This document shows, piece after piece, positions 1-8,823 of a DNA stretch of 46,250 nt. The notes under the pieces are model-generated. The model saw only the letters and a list, made by a program, of their open reading frames with translations, did not search any database and had not been told where the DNA came from. Both the position numbers and the translations under genes were made by a program. The stretch covers positions 1 through 46,250 of the forward strand of contig NZ_CANMIR010000018.1 in the NCBI RefSeq assembly GCF_947498015.1, given 5' to 3'. This stretch comes from an uncultured Neptuniibacter sp. GTDB taxonomy: Bacteria > Pseudomonadota > Gammaproteobacteria > Pseudomonadales > Balneatricaceae. Position 1 is the first letter of the stretch. Every line of letters begins with the position of its first letter.

Positions 1-22
1 TGAGAGTAGGTCATCGCCAAGC
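1..22 (+). rRNA. rrf: 5S ribosomal RNA, 3' end only
   Basis: The first bases read GAGAGTAGGTCATCGCCAAG, the conserved 3' strand of gammaproteobacterial 5S rRNA. The rest of the gene lies upstream of the window. A strong terminator follows 13 bases later, as expected at the end of an rRNA operon. The exact mature 3' end is uncertain by one or two bases. Confidence 0.85.
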
Positions 23-35
23 ATTTAATTAAGAG

Positions 36-67
36 AAAGCCCCGGTCACCCAGTGATCGGGGCTTTT
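36..67 (+). terminator. rRNA operon terminator
   Basis: The arms AAAGCCCCGGTCAC and GTGATCGGGGCTTT pair around a loop of 3 bases, with one G-T wobble, and are followed by TTTTT. This is a standard Rho-independent terminator directly after the 5S rRNA end. Confidence 0.9.
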
Positions 68-115
68 TCGTTTTAGGGCTAGAGAACCAAGTGAATGGCT
101 CGTGAGTTGTGTTGG

Positions 116-958
116 TTATTGCTCAAATGAGAGTTCGTGTAGGATATCTTCTTTGATGTCAGCATATTCATAATCACTAATGCCTAGGAAATTTAACATC
201 GGTTCTAGTTTAACTAGCGGTTCTTTCGTATCTGGTATGCGCCAGAAGTGTCTGTAGATATCACTTATATCTCTAGCTAGCATCAATAGGCAAAGGCTAA
301 ATCGCATCTGTTCATTTTCATCTGCGGCCTCTGTGAATGTCGCTTCATAAACAGGCTGGCGTGAAATCGCTTCCGCCATATTGTTGTTTATGTTCCATTT
401 CTTGGCAAGCTCAGCGCATAGGTTGTAATGGCTAATACCATAACGTTCTAGCTCTCTGTTATGAATCTCTGCCAGGCTACGACCGTTCATGCTGCGAAGA
501 AAGTCTTTGAAGTCTGAATTAGATTGAAGCATGAGGGGTATTCCGCAGTCATGCAACATCCCCAGGGTATAGGCATCATCTTGATTGAGCTTCGCGAGTT
601 TTTTTGAGAGCTTTGCGCTGACTTTAGCCACATCAGTGGCGGTATCCCAGAAGCGCTCCAAAGGGCCAATTGCTGATAAGCTGTTTCGTAACGCGGCTAG
701 CTGCACAATATTAAAAATACGTTTAACCCCAAGAATCGAAATGGCACGTTCCACGGAGGTGATCTCAACGCTACGGGCGTAGTAAGCTGAGTTCACAGTC
801 GCAATGACTGAGGTGAATAGTGCAACATCTTGCTTAATCAGCTGTGTTAGCTTGGATTGATCTGGTTCCTTGAGTCTTAGTTCTTCTGTTAGCTGGATAA
901 GTACTTCAGGGCGTGCTGGGATAATGTAGCTAGTGGCTTGAGGGACTACTGATGACAT
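116..958 (-). CDS. HDOD domain protein
   Basis: About 280 residues filled mostly by one HDOD domain (roughly residues 15-215), the HD-related output domain found in bacterial signalling proteins. The motif MLHDCGIP near residue 138 matches the characteristic HDOD core. There is no receiver, GGDEF or EAL domain and no membrane segment, so it is a free-standing cytoplasmic HDOD protein, probably a signalling adaptor of unknown partner. I chose the ATG at 958, which has GGAA 9-10 bases upstream; an in-frame TTG at 973 is the alternative. It is divergent from the next gene, with a shared promoter region of about 140 bp. The function is inferred from the domain only. Confidence 0.8.
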   Translation of the reverse strand: MSSVVPQATSYIIPARPEVLIQLTEELRLKEPDQSKLTQLIKQDVALFTSVIATVNSAYYARSVEITSVERAISILGVKRIFNIVQLAALRNSLSAIGPLERFWDTATDVAKVSAKLSKKLAKLNQDDAYTLGMLHDCGIPLMLQSNSDFKDFLRSMNGRSLAEIHNRELERYGISHYNLCAELAKKWNINNNMAEAISRQPVYEATFTEAADENEQMRFSLCLLMLARDISDIYRHFWRIPDTKEPLVKLEPMLNFLGISDYEYADIKEDILHELSFEQ

Positions 959-1098
959 GTTTTTCAATTCCAAATTGCTATCCGTTACAAATTACGGCAT
1001 CCTTTGGCGGCCCGCAAACCCTGAGGGACTATAATTAGTCTTAGGTTGATCGAAATCGCGATCTGTTCCTATTCATAGCCACTGCTAAGGTTGTATGA

Positions 1099-1596
1099 GT
1101 GCTTAATATAGCTGCGTTTACTTTCACATACGATCACGTGGAAGATCGTATACTTCTGATCGGTAATTTCAGTAATGGGCAGCAGCGCATAGATCTCTGG
1201 TTAACCCGAAAATTGGTCCTGCGTTTGCTTAATGCGGCTCCAGAGTTGGTGAGTTTAACTTCTGGGGTTGTCTCTGAAGCAGCAGTTAATCATAAACTTC
1301 AGATTGCTCAGTTCCATCACGATCAAGCTCAGCATCAAGCTTCGGTTCAGGCGGAACAACAGCACGTGATAGCTCAAAGCGGTTCATTACTGACCCGCTT
1401 GGACATCAGTCACCAATCTGGAAGGTATCGGCTAATGTTTTTTGCCAATACTGATCAGGCAGTTGCCATGAGTATTCTTAGTTATGAAGAGCTGCATCAG
1501 ATTCTGCACCTGATGCACAAGGGTGCGCAGGAGCTAGATTGGGGAGTTGCGTCTCATCTGTTTGACCATTCCCCATCATCAACTACTGTTCAATAG
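1099..1596 (+). CDS. hypothetical protein (165 aa)
   Basis: I do not recognise this protein. It starts with GTG, preceded by AAGG at a spacing of 8. The sequence is soluble, without signal peptide or membrane segment. The N-terminal third looks like a beta-rich fold (FTFTYDHVEDRILLIGNF), the middle (about residues 75-105) is rich in Gln and His and probably helical, and the C-terminal third again looks mixed alpha/beta. Its stop codon lies 2 bases before the start of the DTW-domain gene, so the two are almost certainly co-transcribed and may be functionally linked. No function is assigned. Confidence 0.7.
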   Translation: MLNIAAFTFTYDHVEDRILLIGNFSNGQQRIDLWLTRKLVLRLLNAAPELVSLTSGVVSEAAVNHKLQIAQFHHDQAQHQASVQAEQQHVIAQSGSLLTRLDISHQSGRYRLMFFANTDQAVAMSILSYEELHQILHLMHKGAQELDWGVASHLFDHSPSSTTVQ

Positions 1597-1598
1597 CT

Positions 1599-2291
1599 AT
1601 GTATAAACCTTTTGTTGCCAGGGGATCTCGAGTTTCCCGTTGCCCAGCATGTTTGTTGGCCTCTCGTGTATGTATCTGCAGTTATCGGATTAGATATCCT
1701 GCCGTAGCCGATTTCTACCTGCTAATGCACCATAATGAATCATTCAAGCCGACTAATACTGGCCGTCTCATTGAGAATTGCCTTGAGGGTACGCGCCGGT
1801 TTATATGGTCACGCACAGCGCCTTGTAATGAGTTTATTGCTGCAATTCAAGCGCCTGATATCGACCCGTATATTGTTTTTCCCGAGGGCGCTGGTTATGA
1901 GGAGCGTATGGTTCCATTTGTTAGTAAAGCAGGGAAAAAACCAGTCTTTATCATTCTTGATGGTACTTGGCGTCAGGCAAGAAGGATGTTTCGGCATAGT
2001 CGTTATCTGGACGAACTACCGGTAATTCAGCCGGAAGCCAGTGCTAGTTCGATCTATAAGCTTAGGAAGGCCGCTGTGCCAGGGCAGTTGTGTACAGCAG
2101 AAGTTGCCAGTGAAATGTTGAGGGTTACTTCTGATATTGAAGGTGCCGAGCTGCTGAGTGCCTATTTTAATGTTTTTAATGAGCACTACCGAGCAGCAAG
2201 GCTTCATCGCCCTTTGCTTGAAGATACGGATGAGAAAGTATTGATTCGTACTTACCAGTCTGCTGCAGCTAACTCTCCAGCAGGAACGTGA
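1599..2291 (+). CDS. tapT: tRNA-uridine aminocarboxypropyltransferase (DTW domain)
   Basis: DTW-domain protein of 230 residues. The family (E. coli YfiP/TapT) transfers the 3-amino-3-carboxypropyl group of S-adenosylmethionine to uridine 47 of tRNA, giving acp3U. Supporting residues are the N-terminal zinc-type cysteines C15, C18, C25 and C27 and the family signature DGTWRQA starting near residue 121. [14 protein letters not shown] in the first third also fits the family. It follows the unknown 165-residue gene by 2 bp and its 3' end overlaps the convergent dtd gene by 23 bp. The neighbouring dtd also acts on tRNA. The family call is firm; the exact target position in this organism is inferred. 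Confidence 0.88.
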   Translation: MYKPFVARGSRVSRCPACLLASRVCICSYRIRYPAVADFYLLMHHNESFKPTNTGRLIENCLEGTRRFIWSRTAPCNEFIAAIQAPDIDPYIVFPEGAGYEERMVPFVSKAGKKPVFIILDGTWRQARRMFRHSRYLDELPVIQPEASASSIYKLRKAAVPGQLCTAEVASEMLRVTSDIEGAELLSAYFNVFNEHYRAARLHRPLLEDTDEKVLIRTYQSAAANSPAGT

Positions 2292-2706
2292 CAGGACCGT
2301 CATTGAGTAACGATACTTTCATATCTGCGCCGAATTCTCCTGTTTCAACCTTTGCATGGATCTGTTGTGCTTGGGATACAAAATAGTCATAGAGGTGTTC
2401 CCCCTGTTCTGGAGTAGCACCTGATGAAAATCCAGGCCTCAAACCCTTTTGAGTATTAGCAACCAGAGTAAACTGAGAGACGATCAGTAGGCCGCCTTCA
2501 GTGCTTTGAACGTCCAGATTCATTTTGCCTTCGTTATCTGGGAATACCCGGTATCCAAGGACTTTTTTTAATAGTTTATCAGCGGAGCTTTGGGTGTCTT
2601 TCTTTTCTACACCCAGAAGAAGCAATAGTCCTTTATCGATAGCCCCGATCGTTTGACCATCTACATCAACTGATGCAGAACTTACACGTTGAATGAGTGC
2701 TTTCAC
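2269..2706 (-). CDS. dtd: D-aminoacyl-tRNA deacylase
   Basis: 145 residues, the normal length of Dtd. It removes D-amino acids (and glycine mischarged on tRNA-Ala) from tRNA, protecting translation. The N-terminus MKALIQRV is typical, SQFTL lies at residues 77-81 and the cross-subunit GPVT loop at 137-140; both are the conserved active-site motifs. It lies downstream of pip with a gap of 23 bp, so the pair is likely an operon, an arrangement also known in pseudomonads. It overlaps the tail of the convergent tapT gene. Confidence 0.97.
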   Translation of the reverse strand: MKALIQRVSSASVDVDGQTIGAIDKGLLLLLGVEKKDTQSSADKLLKKVLGYRVFPDNEGKMNLDVQSTEGGLLIVSQFTLVANTQKGLRPGFSSGATPEQGEHLYDYFVSQAQQIHAKVETGEFGADMKVSLLNDGPVTFLLES

Positions 2707-2729
2707 GCTTTATCCTTAGCTAGCTGCCG

Positions 2730-3680
2730 TTAAGCCATCGATAGGGCGAACTGTTCGGTTGCCTGAATGAGGTTGTCTGTAATCCCGCGTTCGAAGGCCG
2801 AATGGCCTGCATCTCTAACAATGTGAAGCTCTGAATCCGGTAGTGCTTCATAGAGTGCGAGGGCTTGTTCTACCGGACAAACCATGTCATATCTGCCGTG
2901 TATGATTGTTGTTTTGATCTGTCTTATCTTATGACAGTTTTTTAGGATCTGGTTGTCTTCGATAAACGCCTTGTTGATAAAATAGTGTGCTTCGATTCTT
3001 GCCATCGCCAGTGCGAAATGGGGATCGGCGAAGTGGTCTACTATGTCTTGATTAGGATCTAAGGTTGAGCACCGACCCTCCCAAATTGACCAGGCTTTTG
3101 CAGCTGACATTCGTGCAATTTCGTTATCTGATGTCAGGCGCTTATAATAGGCGAGTAGCATATTATCTCGCTCTCTTTCTGGAATTATCTGCTCATAATC
3201 CTTCCAGTAATCAGGAAAAATCGCGCTCGCGCCACGTTGATAGAACCACTGAATATCTGCGTCTCTGCAGAGGAATATTCCTCTTAGAATCATGCCAGAT
3301 ACATGCTCAGGGTATGATTGGGCGTACAGAAGGCTGAGCGTAGATCCCCAGGAACCACCAAATAACAACCACTGATCGATATCCAGATGCTCTTTTATTT
3401 TTCTGATATCTTCGACCAGTTCAGTTGTGGTGTTTTCTGATAATTCCGAGTGAGGTGTTGATCTTCCACAGCCCCGTTGATCAAAAAGAATGATTCTGTA
3501 CTTCTCGGGATCAAAAAAACTGCGGTGGGCGGGGGCGCAGCCGCCACCCGGGCCACCGTGAATGAATAGTACTGGTATCCCCTGCGGGTTTCCGCTCTCT
3601 TCTACATAGAGATTGTGTGTCGCAGATACCTGCAACCGAAATTCATGGTAAGGGTGTATTTCGGGATAGGGAGCGCGCAT
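2730..3680 (-). CDS. pip: proline iminopeptidase
   Basis: Alpha/beta hydrolase of peptidase family S33, 316 residues, which releases N-terminal proline from peptides in the cytoplasm. The oxyanion loop HGGPGGG is at residues 41-47, and the nucleophile elbow GGSWGS at 108-113 puts the catalytic serine at 110. The acid lies in HGRYDMVCP and the histidine in RDAGHSAFE near the C-terminus. DQRGCGRS in the first third is the proline iminopeptidase signature. It is separated from typA by a terminator and so probably has its own promoter in 3681-3758, and is followed closely by dtd. Confidence 0.95.
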   Translation of the reverse strand: MRAPYPEIHPYHEFRLQVSATHNLYVEESGNPQGIPVLFIHGGPGGGCAPAHRSFFDPEKYRIILFDQRGCGRSTPHSELSENTTTELVEDIRKIKEHLDIDQWLLFGGSWGSTLSLLYAQSYPEHVSGMILRGIFLCRDADIQWFYQRGASAIFPDYWKDYEQIIPERERDNMLLAYYKRLTSDNEIARMSAAKAWSIWEGRCSTLDPNQDIVDHFADPHFALAMARIEAHYFINKAFIEDNQILKNCHKIRQIKTTIIHGRYDMVCPVEQALALYEALPDSELHIVRDAGHSAFERGITDNLIQATEQFALSMA

Positions 3681-3758
3681 ATTATCTCCAGAAAGCGGTT
3701 ATATCCAAGCGAATTAGTATAAAGTGCTTCAAGGAGTGGGGCTATGCTGACAGGCAAT

Positions 3759-3785
3759 AAAAAAGGCAGCGAATGCTGCCTTTTT
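3759..3785 (-). terminator. typA terminator
   Basis: AAAAAGGCAGC, GAAT loop, GCTGCCTTTTT: an 11-bp perfect inverted repeat just past the typA stop codon. For the minus-strand transcript it ends in a run of T. It separates typA from pip. Confidence 0.88.
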
Positions 3786-3797
3786 CTGTAGTGTAAC

Positions 3798-5609
3798 TTA
3801 CTTGTTTTTAGCGCGTTTGCGCTCGTTTTCTTTAAGTAGCTTCTTACGCAAGCGGATATGGTTTGGTGTAACCTCAACCAGCTCATCATCTTCGATGAAA
3901 TCCAGTGCTTGTTCCAGAGTGAATTTCACAGGAGGTGTCAGCTGGATGTTTTCATCTGTACCCGAAGCACGCACGTTTGTCAGCTGTTTGCCTTTAATCG
4001 GGTTAACTGCGAGGTCATTACTACGGCTGTGAATGCCCAAAAGCATGCCTTCGTACACGTCGATATTCGGTTCGATGCAGAGGCGGCCGCGGCTTTGCAG
4101 ATTCCATAAGGAGTAACCCAGGGCTTTACCTGTAACCATGGATACAAGTACACCATTATTACGGCTCTCAACTTCACCCTCTTTTACGGGGCCATAGTGA
4201 TCGAATACCGATGTCATAATGCCTGTACCTGATGTCATTGTCAGGAATAGTGAGCGGAAGCCAATAAGCCCCCTGGACGGGATGATAAAGCTTAGGCGTG
4301 AACGACCTTTTCCATCCACCTCCATGTTCGTCATATCGCCTTTGCGCTTGCCGAGCTCTTCAATGATCGCGCCTTGGTGTTCGTCTTCGACATCGATCAT
4401 TACATCTTCATAAGGCTCGTGGATCTCTCCATCCACCTCTTTTTGAACAACCTCAGGGCGAGAAACGCCAAGCTCGAACCCTTCACGGCGCATGGTTTCA
4501 ATCAGTACTGACAGATGCAGTTCACCACGGCCGGATACTTTAAATTTCTCGGGAGTATCCCCGTCTTCAACGCGCAACGCTACGTTGTGGATCAGTTCGC
4601 GATCCAGACGCTCTTTAATATTACGACTAGTAACGAATTTACCGTCCTGACCTGCAAACGGAGAGTTGTTAACCTGGAATGTCATGGAGACAGTTGGTTC
4701 ATCAACACTCAAAGCAGGTAGTGCTTCAACGGTGTCGGGATGGCAGATTGTGTCAGAGATGTTGAGTGCATCAATACCTGTGATACATACGATATCGCCA
4801 GCCTGAGCAGAATCTACTTCAACACGTTCCAATCCGTGATAGCCCATAATCTTCAGAATACGGCCATTACGAACTTTGCCTTCGCGATCGATAACCTTAA
4901 CTGGAGCATTTGTCGCTACGTTGCCGCGCTTAATTCGGCCTACACCAATAACGCCAAGGTAGCTATTGTAATCCAAAGCTGAAATTTGCATCTGTAGAGG
5001 GCCGTCCAGGTCGACTGCTGGAGGGGCTACGTGCTCGACAATCGCTTCAAATAGCGGTGTCATGTCTTCAGCCATCTCATCCGGCTCAAGACCCGCGATT
5101 CCGTTTAACGCAGATGCGTAAACAATAGGGAAGTCGAGTTGTTCATCGGTTGCACCTAAGCTATCGAAAAGTTCGAAAACTTGATCGATAACCCAGTCAG
5201 GACGTGAGCCTGGGCGGTCGACTTTGTTAACCACAACGATAGGGCGCAGGCCCTGGTCGAAGGCCTTCTGGGTAACAAAACGAGTTTGAGGCATCGGGCC
5301 ATCAACAGCGTCAACCAGCAGACATACACAGTCAACCATGGACAGTACGCGTTCTACTTCACCACCGAAGTCAGCATGCCCCGGAGTATCAACAATGTTG
5401 ATGCGGTAGTCGTTCCATGTAATGGCAGTATTTTTTGCCAGAATGGTAATGCCGCGCTCTTTCTCCTGATCATTGGAGTCCATGATGCGCTCAGTACCCT
5501 CATCACGACGGCCCAATGTACCTGATTGGGACAGCAGCTTGTCGACCAGTGTTGTTTTACCGTGGTCAACGTGCGCGATGATAGCGATATTTCTTAGCTT
5601 TTCGATCAC
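3798..5609 (-). CDS. typA: ribosome-associated translational GTPase TypA/BipA
   Basis: 603 residues, full length for TypA/BipA, a GTPase related to EF-G and LepA that assists 50S ribosome assembly, especially in stress and cold. GTPase motifs: AHVDHGKTT (residues 12-20), RGITI (52-56), DTPGHAD (74-80), NKVD (128-131). The C-terminal half has the EF-G-like domains ([22 protein letters not shown]) and the TypA-specific end. It is divergent from glnA, an arrangement shared with E. coli. A TATAAT-like minus 10 element lies at 5651-5646 on the minus strand, about 37 bp before the start codon. Confidence 0.98.
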   Translation of the reverse strand: MIEKLRNIAIIAHVDHGKTTLVDKLLSQSGTLGRRDEGTERIMDSNDQEKERGITILAKNTAITWNDYRINIVDTPGHADFGGEVERVLSMVDCVCLLVDAVDGPMPQTRFVTQKAFDQGLRPIVVVNKVDRPGSRPDWVIDQVFELFDSLGATDEQLDFPIVYASALNGIAGLEPDEMAEDMTPLFEAIVEHVAPPAVDLDGPLQMQISALDYNSYLGVIGVGRIKRGNVATNAPVKVIDREGKVRNGRILKIMGYHGLERVEVDSAQAGDIVCITGIDALNISDTICHPDTVEALPALSVDEPTVSMTFQVNNSPFAGQDGKFVTSRNIKERLDRELIHNVALRVEDGDTPEKFKVSGRGELHLSVLIETMRREGFELGVSRPEVVQKEVDGEIHEPYEDVMIDVEDEHQGAIIEELGKRKGDMTNMEVDGKGRSRLSFIIPSRGLIGFRSLFLTMTSGTGIMTSVFDHYGPVKEGEVESRNNGVLVSMVTGKALGYSLWNLQSRGRLCIEPNIDVYEGMLLGIHSRSNDLAVNPIKGKQLTNVRASGTDENIQLTPPVKFTLEQALDFIEDDELVEVTPNHIRLRKKLLKENERKRAKNK

Positions 5610-5645
5610 GTGTGTATACCTGTGAGATATTTTTGCGAATGCGGA

Positions 5646-5651
5646 ATTATA
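5646..5651 (-). promoter_or_regulatory. candidate -10 element of typA
   Basis: The minus strand reads TATAAT here, 37 bp upstream of the typA start. No good minus 35 hexamer is visible at the right spacing, so this is a suggestion only. Confidence 0.35.
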
Positions 5652-5764
5652 CGTGTTTATGGGGAAATTACTGCATATTTCTTAGACAAAAAAGGCAGGT
5701 TCTTTTGATTAGTTATTTAATGCTCGGATGGGCTATTGATCTGGGTGACAAATAAGTAGAAAAC

Positions 5765-5793
5765 AGGCGTTTTAAGGTAGGCGTTTTTAAGGT
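5765..5793. repeat. 14/15-bp tandem duplication
   Basis: AGGCGTTTTAAGGT is followed immediately by AGGCGTTTTTAAGGT. The two copies differ by one T. It lies in the typA-glnA intergenic region, about 55 bp upstream of the NtrC site. It looks like a recent slippage duplication; no role can be read from it. Confidence 0.75.
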
Positions 5794-5848
5794 GGTTGGA
5801 GTATTATTGAGCGGTGGTGGTGAGAGTGCGAGTTGAAAATCTACGCTC

Positions 5849-5865
5849 TGCACTATTATGGTGCG
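5849..5865 (+). promoter_or_regulatory. NtrC-binding site (glnA enhancer)
   Basis: TGCACTATTATGGTGCG matches the dyad TGCACYA-N3-TRGTGCA known for NtrC at all but the last base. A further half-site TGGTGCA lies at 5889-5895. The site is about 95 bp upstream of the sigma-54 promoter at 5960, a usual enhancer distance. The remainder of the 448-bp gap between typA and glnA holds the tandem duplication at 5765 and no convincing gene. Confidence 0.8.
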
Positions 5866-5959
5866 CCAATAATTGATGCGCTCTTTTTTGGTGCAGGTGG
5901 AGAAGGGTATAAAGAGTAAACAGGCCCTAAAAATCAGTGTTTTACCATGTATAGAACTC

Positions 5960-5975
5960 TGGCATGCCTGTTGCT
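5960..5975 (+). promoter_or_regulatory. sigma-54 promoter of glnA
   Basis: TGGCATGCCTGTTGCT fits the sigma-54 consensus TGGCAC-N5-TTGCW, with GG at the minus 24 and GC at the minus 12 positions in the correct spacing. The predicted start of transcription is near 5986, giving a leader of about 70 nt before glnA. Confidence 0.85.
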
Positions 5976-6057
5976 TATCTGTTTCACCGATAATTAATTC
6001 TGATTTCTCAAGACTGATCATAATCCAGTCTAGTAATTACAAAGTGGAGAAAGTCAC

Positions 6058-7464
6058 ATGTCAGAGAAGACTCTGAATCTGATCAAAGAAAGCAATGCTA
6101 AGTGGGTTGACCTGCGTTTCACCGATTCTCACGGTAAAGAGCAGCACGTAACTATCCCAGTTTCCGACATGGGCGATGACTTCTTTGAAGAAGGTAAAAT
6201 GTTCGATGGTTCATCCATCTCAGGTTGGAAAGGTATTAACGATTCCGACATGATCCTGATGCCGGAAGACAGTGCGACTCTGCTGGATCCATTCTCTGAA
6301 GCAACAACTGTCATCGTACGTTGTAACATTGTTGAGCCAGCAACGGGCCAGGGTTATGAGCGTGATCCACGTTCTGTCGCTAAACGTGCTGAAGAGTACC
6401 TGAAATCAACAGGTATTGCTGACACTGCAATGTTTGGCCCAGAGCCAGAGTTCTTCGTATTTGACGAAGTTAAATGGCATGCTGATATCAGTGGCTGTGG
6501 CTACACTATCGCTTCTGAAGAAGCATCTTGGGCATCTAGCCACAAGATCGAAGGCGGTAATACTGGTCACCGTCCACGTGTTAAAGGTGGTTACTTCCCA
6601 GTTCCTCCAATCGATTCCCTGCATGATCTGCGTGGCGCTATGTGTGACGCGATGGAAGCAATGGACCTAGAGATTGAAGTGCACCATCACGAAGTTGCTA
6701 CTGCAGGTCAGTGTGAAATTGGTGTAGGCCCTAACACGCTGACTAACAAAGCGGATGAAGTTCAGGTTCTGAAATACTGTGTACATAACGTTGCACATGC
6801 TTACGGCAAAACTGCAACCTTCATGCCTAAGCCTCTTGTTGGCGATAACGGTTCTGGTATGCACGTACACATGTCTCTGTCTAAAGACGGTGTTAACCTG
6901 TTCGCAGGTGATGCATATGCGGGCATGTCTGAAACTGCTCTGTACTACATCGGTGGTATCATCAAGCATGCTAAAGCGCTGAATGCTCTGACTAACTCTT
7001 CTACTAACGCATACAAGCGTCTGGTTCCTGGCTTTGAAGCTCCAGTAATGCTGGCTTACTCTGCTCGTAACCGTTCTGCGTCTATCCGTATTCCATACGT
7101 GACTAACCCTAAAGCACGTCGTGTAGAAGCTCGTTTCCCTGATCCATCCGCTAACCCATACCTGTGCTTTGCTGCACTGATGATGGCAGGTCTTGACGGT
7201 ATTAAGAACAAGATCCACCCTGGCGATGCTGCAGATAAAGACCTTTACGATCTGCCAGCTGAAGAAGCAGCTGAGATTCCACAGGTTGCTGCATCTCTGG
7301 AAGAAGCTCTGGATGCTCTGGAAAATGACCGTGAGTTCCTGACAGCAGGTGGTGTATTCACTGACGACATGCTGGACGCTTTCATTGAGCTGAAGCGTGA
7401 AGAAGTTGAGAAGGTGAACATGACTACTCACCCAGTTGAATTTGACCTGTACTACTCTGTATAA
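6058..7464 (+). CDS. glnA: type I glutamine synthetase
   Basis: 468 residues, full-length GSI-beta, forming glutamine from glutamate, ammonia and ATP as a dodecamer in the cytoplasm. Visible signatures are FDGSSISGW near the N-terminus, the ATP-site region [16 protein letters not shown] and the NRSASIRIP motif. The adenylylation tyrosine sits in [10 protein letters not shown] at about residue 397, so GlnE-type control is expected. Codon use is strongly biased towards preferred codons, as in highly expressed genes. GGAG precedes the ATG. Transcription is from a sigma-54 promoter with an NtrC enhancer, and a terminator separates it from glnL-glnG. Confidence 0.99.
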   Translation: MSEKTLNLIKESNAKWVDLRFTDSHGKEQHVTIPVSDMGDDFFEEGKMFDGSSISGWKGINDSDMILMPEDSATLLDPFSEATTVIVRCNIVEPATGQGYERDPRSVAKRAEEYLKSTGIADTAMFGPEPEFFVFDEVKWHADISGCGYTIASEEASWASSHKIEGGNTGHRPRVKGGYFPVPPIDSLHDLRGAMCDAMEAMDLEIEVHHHEVATAGQCEIGVGPNTLTNKADEVQVLKYCVHNVAHAYGKTATFMPKPLVGDNGSGMHVHMSLSKDGVNLFAGDAYAGMSETALYYIGGIIKHAKALNALTNSSTNAYKRLVPGFEAPVMLAYSARNRSASIRIPYVTNPKARRVEARFPDPSANPYLCFAALMMAGLDGIKNKIHPGDAADKDLYDLPAEEAAEIPQVAASLEEALDALENDREFLTAGGVFTDDMLDAFIELKREEVEKVNMTTHPVEFDLYYSV

Positions 7465-7479
7465 GTTAACTTACTGCTG

Positions 7480-7510
7480 AAAAAAGCCTCCCTTGTGGAG
7501 GCTTTTTTTT
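7480..7510 (+). terminator. glnA terminator
   Basis: AAAAAAGCCTCC, CTTGT loop, GGAGGCTTTTTTTT, starting 16 bp after the glnA stop codon. It is a strong Rho-independent terminator that uncouples glnA from glnL. Confidence 0.92.
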
Positions 7511-7591
7511 GCTTTTTTGATAGTGCCTGTGTTGATTGTGAATCGACTATGCTCTCTACAGGTGCTTGCCTGTGCACCGTCTGGTTCTGTG

Positions 7592-7608
7592 TGCACCAAT
7601 ATAGTGCA
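7592..7608 (+). promoter_or_regulatory. NtrC-binding site (glnL promoter)
   Basis: TGCACCAATATAGTGCA is an almost perfect NtrC dyad (TGCACCA, 3-bp spacer, TAGTGCA). A half-site TGCACCG at 7573-7579 lies 19 bp upstream, nearly two helical turns. It lies about 85 bp upstream of a sigma-54-like promoter, so NtrC probably also controls its own operon. Confidence 0.8.
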
Positions 7609-7692
7609 TTTATGGTTGGGGCCAGCTAGACTAGAGGTGTGGTGGGCCTTTAATTATCGGCTCTGTCATGGATCGGGTCATCTGCTGAAACT

Positions 7693-7708
7693 TGGTTTGT
7701 ATTTTGCA
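7693..7708 (+). promoter_or_regulatory. sigma-54-like promoter of glnL-glnG
   Basis: TGGTTTGTATTTTGCA has the invariant GG and GC at the right spacing and a perfect TTGCA element, but lacks the C of TGGCAC. The predicted start is near 7720, only about 20 nt before glnL. The adjacent NtrC dyad supports the call. Confidence 0.65.
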
Positions 7709-7740
7709 GTAGTAAATTCAAGGATAGAGAGTAGCAGCCA

Positions 7741-8823
7741 ATGTCTAAAGTAGAGTTACATAAACAAATACTGGAAAACCTCTCAACTGCGGTGGTTTTG
7801 CTGGATCACCATATGGTAGTCAAATACGCTAACCCTGCAGCAGAGATGCTGATGCAAGCCAGTTTGCGTCGTCTGTCACAGGTCTCTGTAACAGATTGGT
7901 TCTCTCCTGAGCAGGAGGGCCATAAGGATCTGCAAACATGTCTTGATACCGGGCACCCTTATACCCGGCGGGAAGCGAAATTAGTTACTCAGGGCGGGGA
8001 TCATCTGACGGTTGATTACAGCATTAACCCGCTGTTTATGTCAGGCGGAAAGCAGTTGCTGATTGAGATTGAAGCCAGGGATCGATTGATGCGAATTGAG
8101 CGTGAGGAAGATCTTCTCACACAGCATGCTACTGCTCGTTCTCTGGTGCGGGGGATGGCGCATGAAATTAAAAACCCACTAGGTGGAATTCGGGGCGCAG
8201 CGCAGCTTTTAGAGCGTGAGTTGGCAGATCCGTCATTGCACGATTATACCCATGTAATTATTGAAGAGGCCGATCGGCTGCGTAATCTGGTTGATCGTCT
8301 GTTGGGACCAAGAAAGTTACCCAAGCTGGAAGCTGTGAATATTCATGCCATTCTCGAACGTGTTTGTCAGCTGGTCGAGGCTGAATCCCGAGGAAAGCTT
8401 GATATACAGCGTGATTACGATCCGAGTATTCCTGAATTTACCGGTGACGCTGAACAATTGATTCAGGCGGTACTGAATATCGTTCGGAATAGTATGCAAG
8501 CGATGCAGGCAGCGGGTACGGATGATCCCTCAATCAGCATTAAAACTCGAGCATTCCGTCAGATCACGTTGGGCGCCGAAAAGCATCGACTGGTTTGTAG
8601 TGTGGAGATCGTAGATAACGGCCCCGGAATTCCTGAAGATATCTTAAGCAAGATCTTCTACCCCATGGTCAGTGGGCGGGCAGAGGGGACCGGACTTGGT
8701 CTTTCTATCGCACAGTCAATCATCAATCAACATCAGGGGTTGATTGAGTGTGATACACGACCTGGAGAAACTAAATTTCAACTGTTTATACCATTGGAGC
8801 TGAACCATGAATCTGTCAGGTAA
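7741..8823 (+). CDS. glnL: nitrogen regulation sensor kinase NtrB (GlnL)
   Basis: 360 residues, cytoplasmic histidine kinase/phosphatase that phosphorylates NtrC under nitrogen limitation and is controlled by PII. A PAS domain covers about residues 5-120. The H-box GMAHEIKNPLGG has the phosphorylated histidine at 141. The N-box (LNIVRNSMQAM) and the G-boxes (DNGPGIPE, GTGLGLSIAQ) complete the kinase. There is no membrane segment, as in the family. The gene overlaps glnG by 17 bp, so the two are translationally linked. The upstream NtrC site and sigma-54-like promoter suggest control separate from glnA. Confidence 0.97.
   Translation: MSKVELHKQILENLSTAVVLLDHHMVVKYANPAAEMLMQASLRRLSQVSVTDWFSPEQEGHKDLQTCLDTGHPYTRREAKLVTQGGDHLTVDYSINPLFMSGGKQLLIEIEARDRLMRIEREEDLLTQHATARSLVRGMAHEIKNPLGGIRGAAQLLERELADPSLHDYTHVIIEEADRLRNLVDRLLGPRKLPKLEAVNIHAILERVCQLVEAESRGKLDIQRDYDPSIPEFTGDAEQLIQAVLNIVRNSMQAMQAAGTDDPSISIKTRAFRQITLGAEKHRLVCSVEIVDNGPGIPEDILSKIFYPMVSGRAEGTGLGLSIAQSIINQHQGLIECDTRPGETKFQLFIPLELNHESVR

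Noticed and set aside
5713..6021. Open frame on the minus strand in the typA-glnA gap
   Set aside because: It crosses the NtrC site and the sigma-54 promoter, has no ribosome binding site and a low-complexity composition.
6667..7431. 254-codon open frame on the minus strand opposite glnA
   Set aside because: It is a shadow of strongly biased glnA codons. It has no ribosome binding site, the composition is rich in Cys, His and Val, and no family is recognisable.
7493..7753. 86-codon open frame between glnA and glnL
   Set aside because: It starts inside the glnA terminator, and runs through the NtrC site and the sigma-54 promoter into the start of glnL. The protein has no coherent features.
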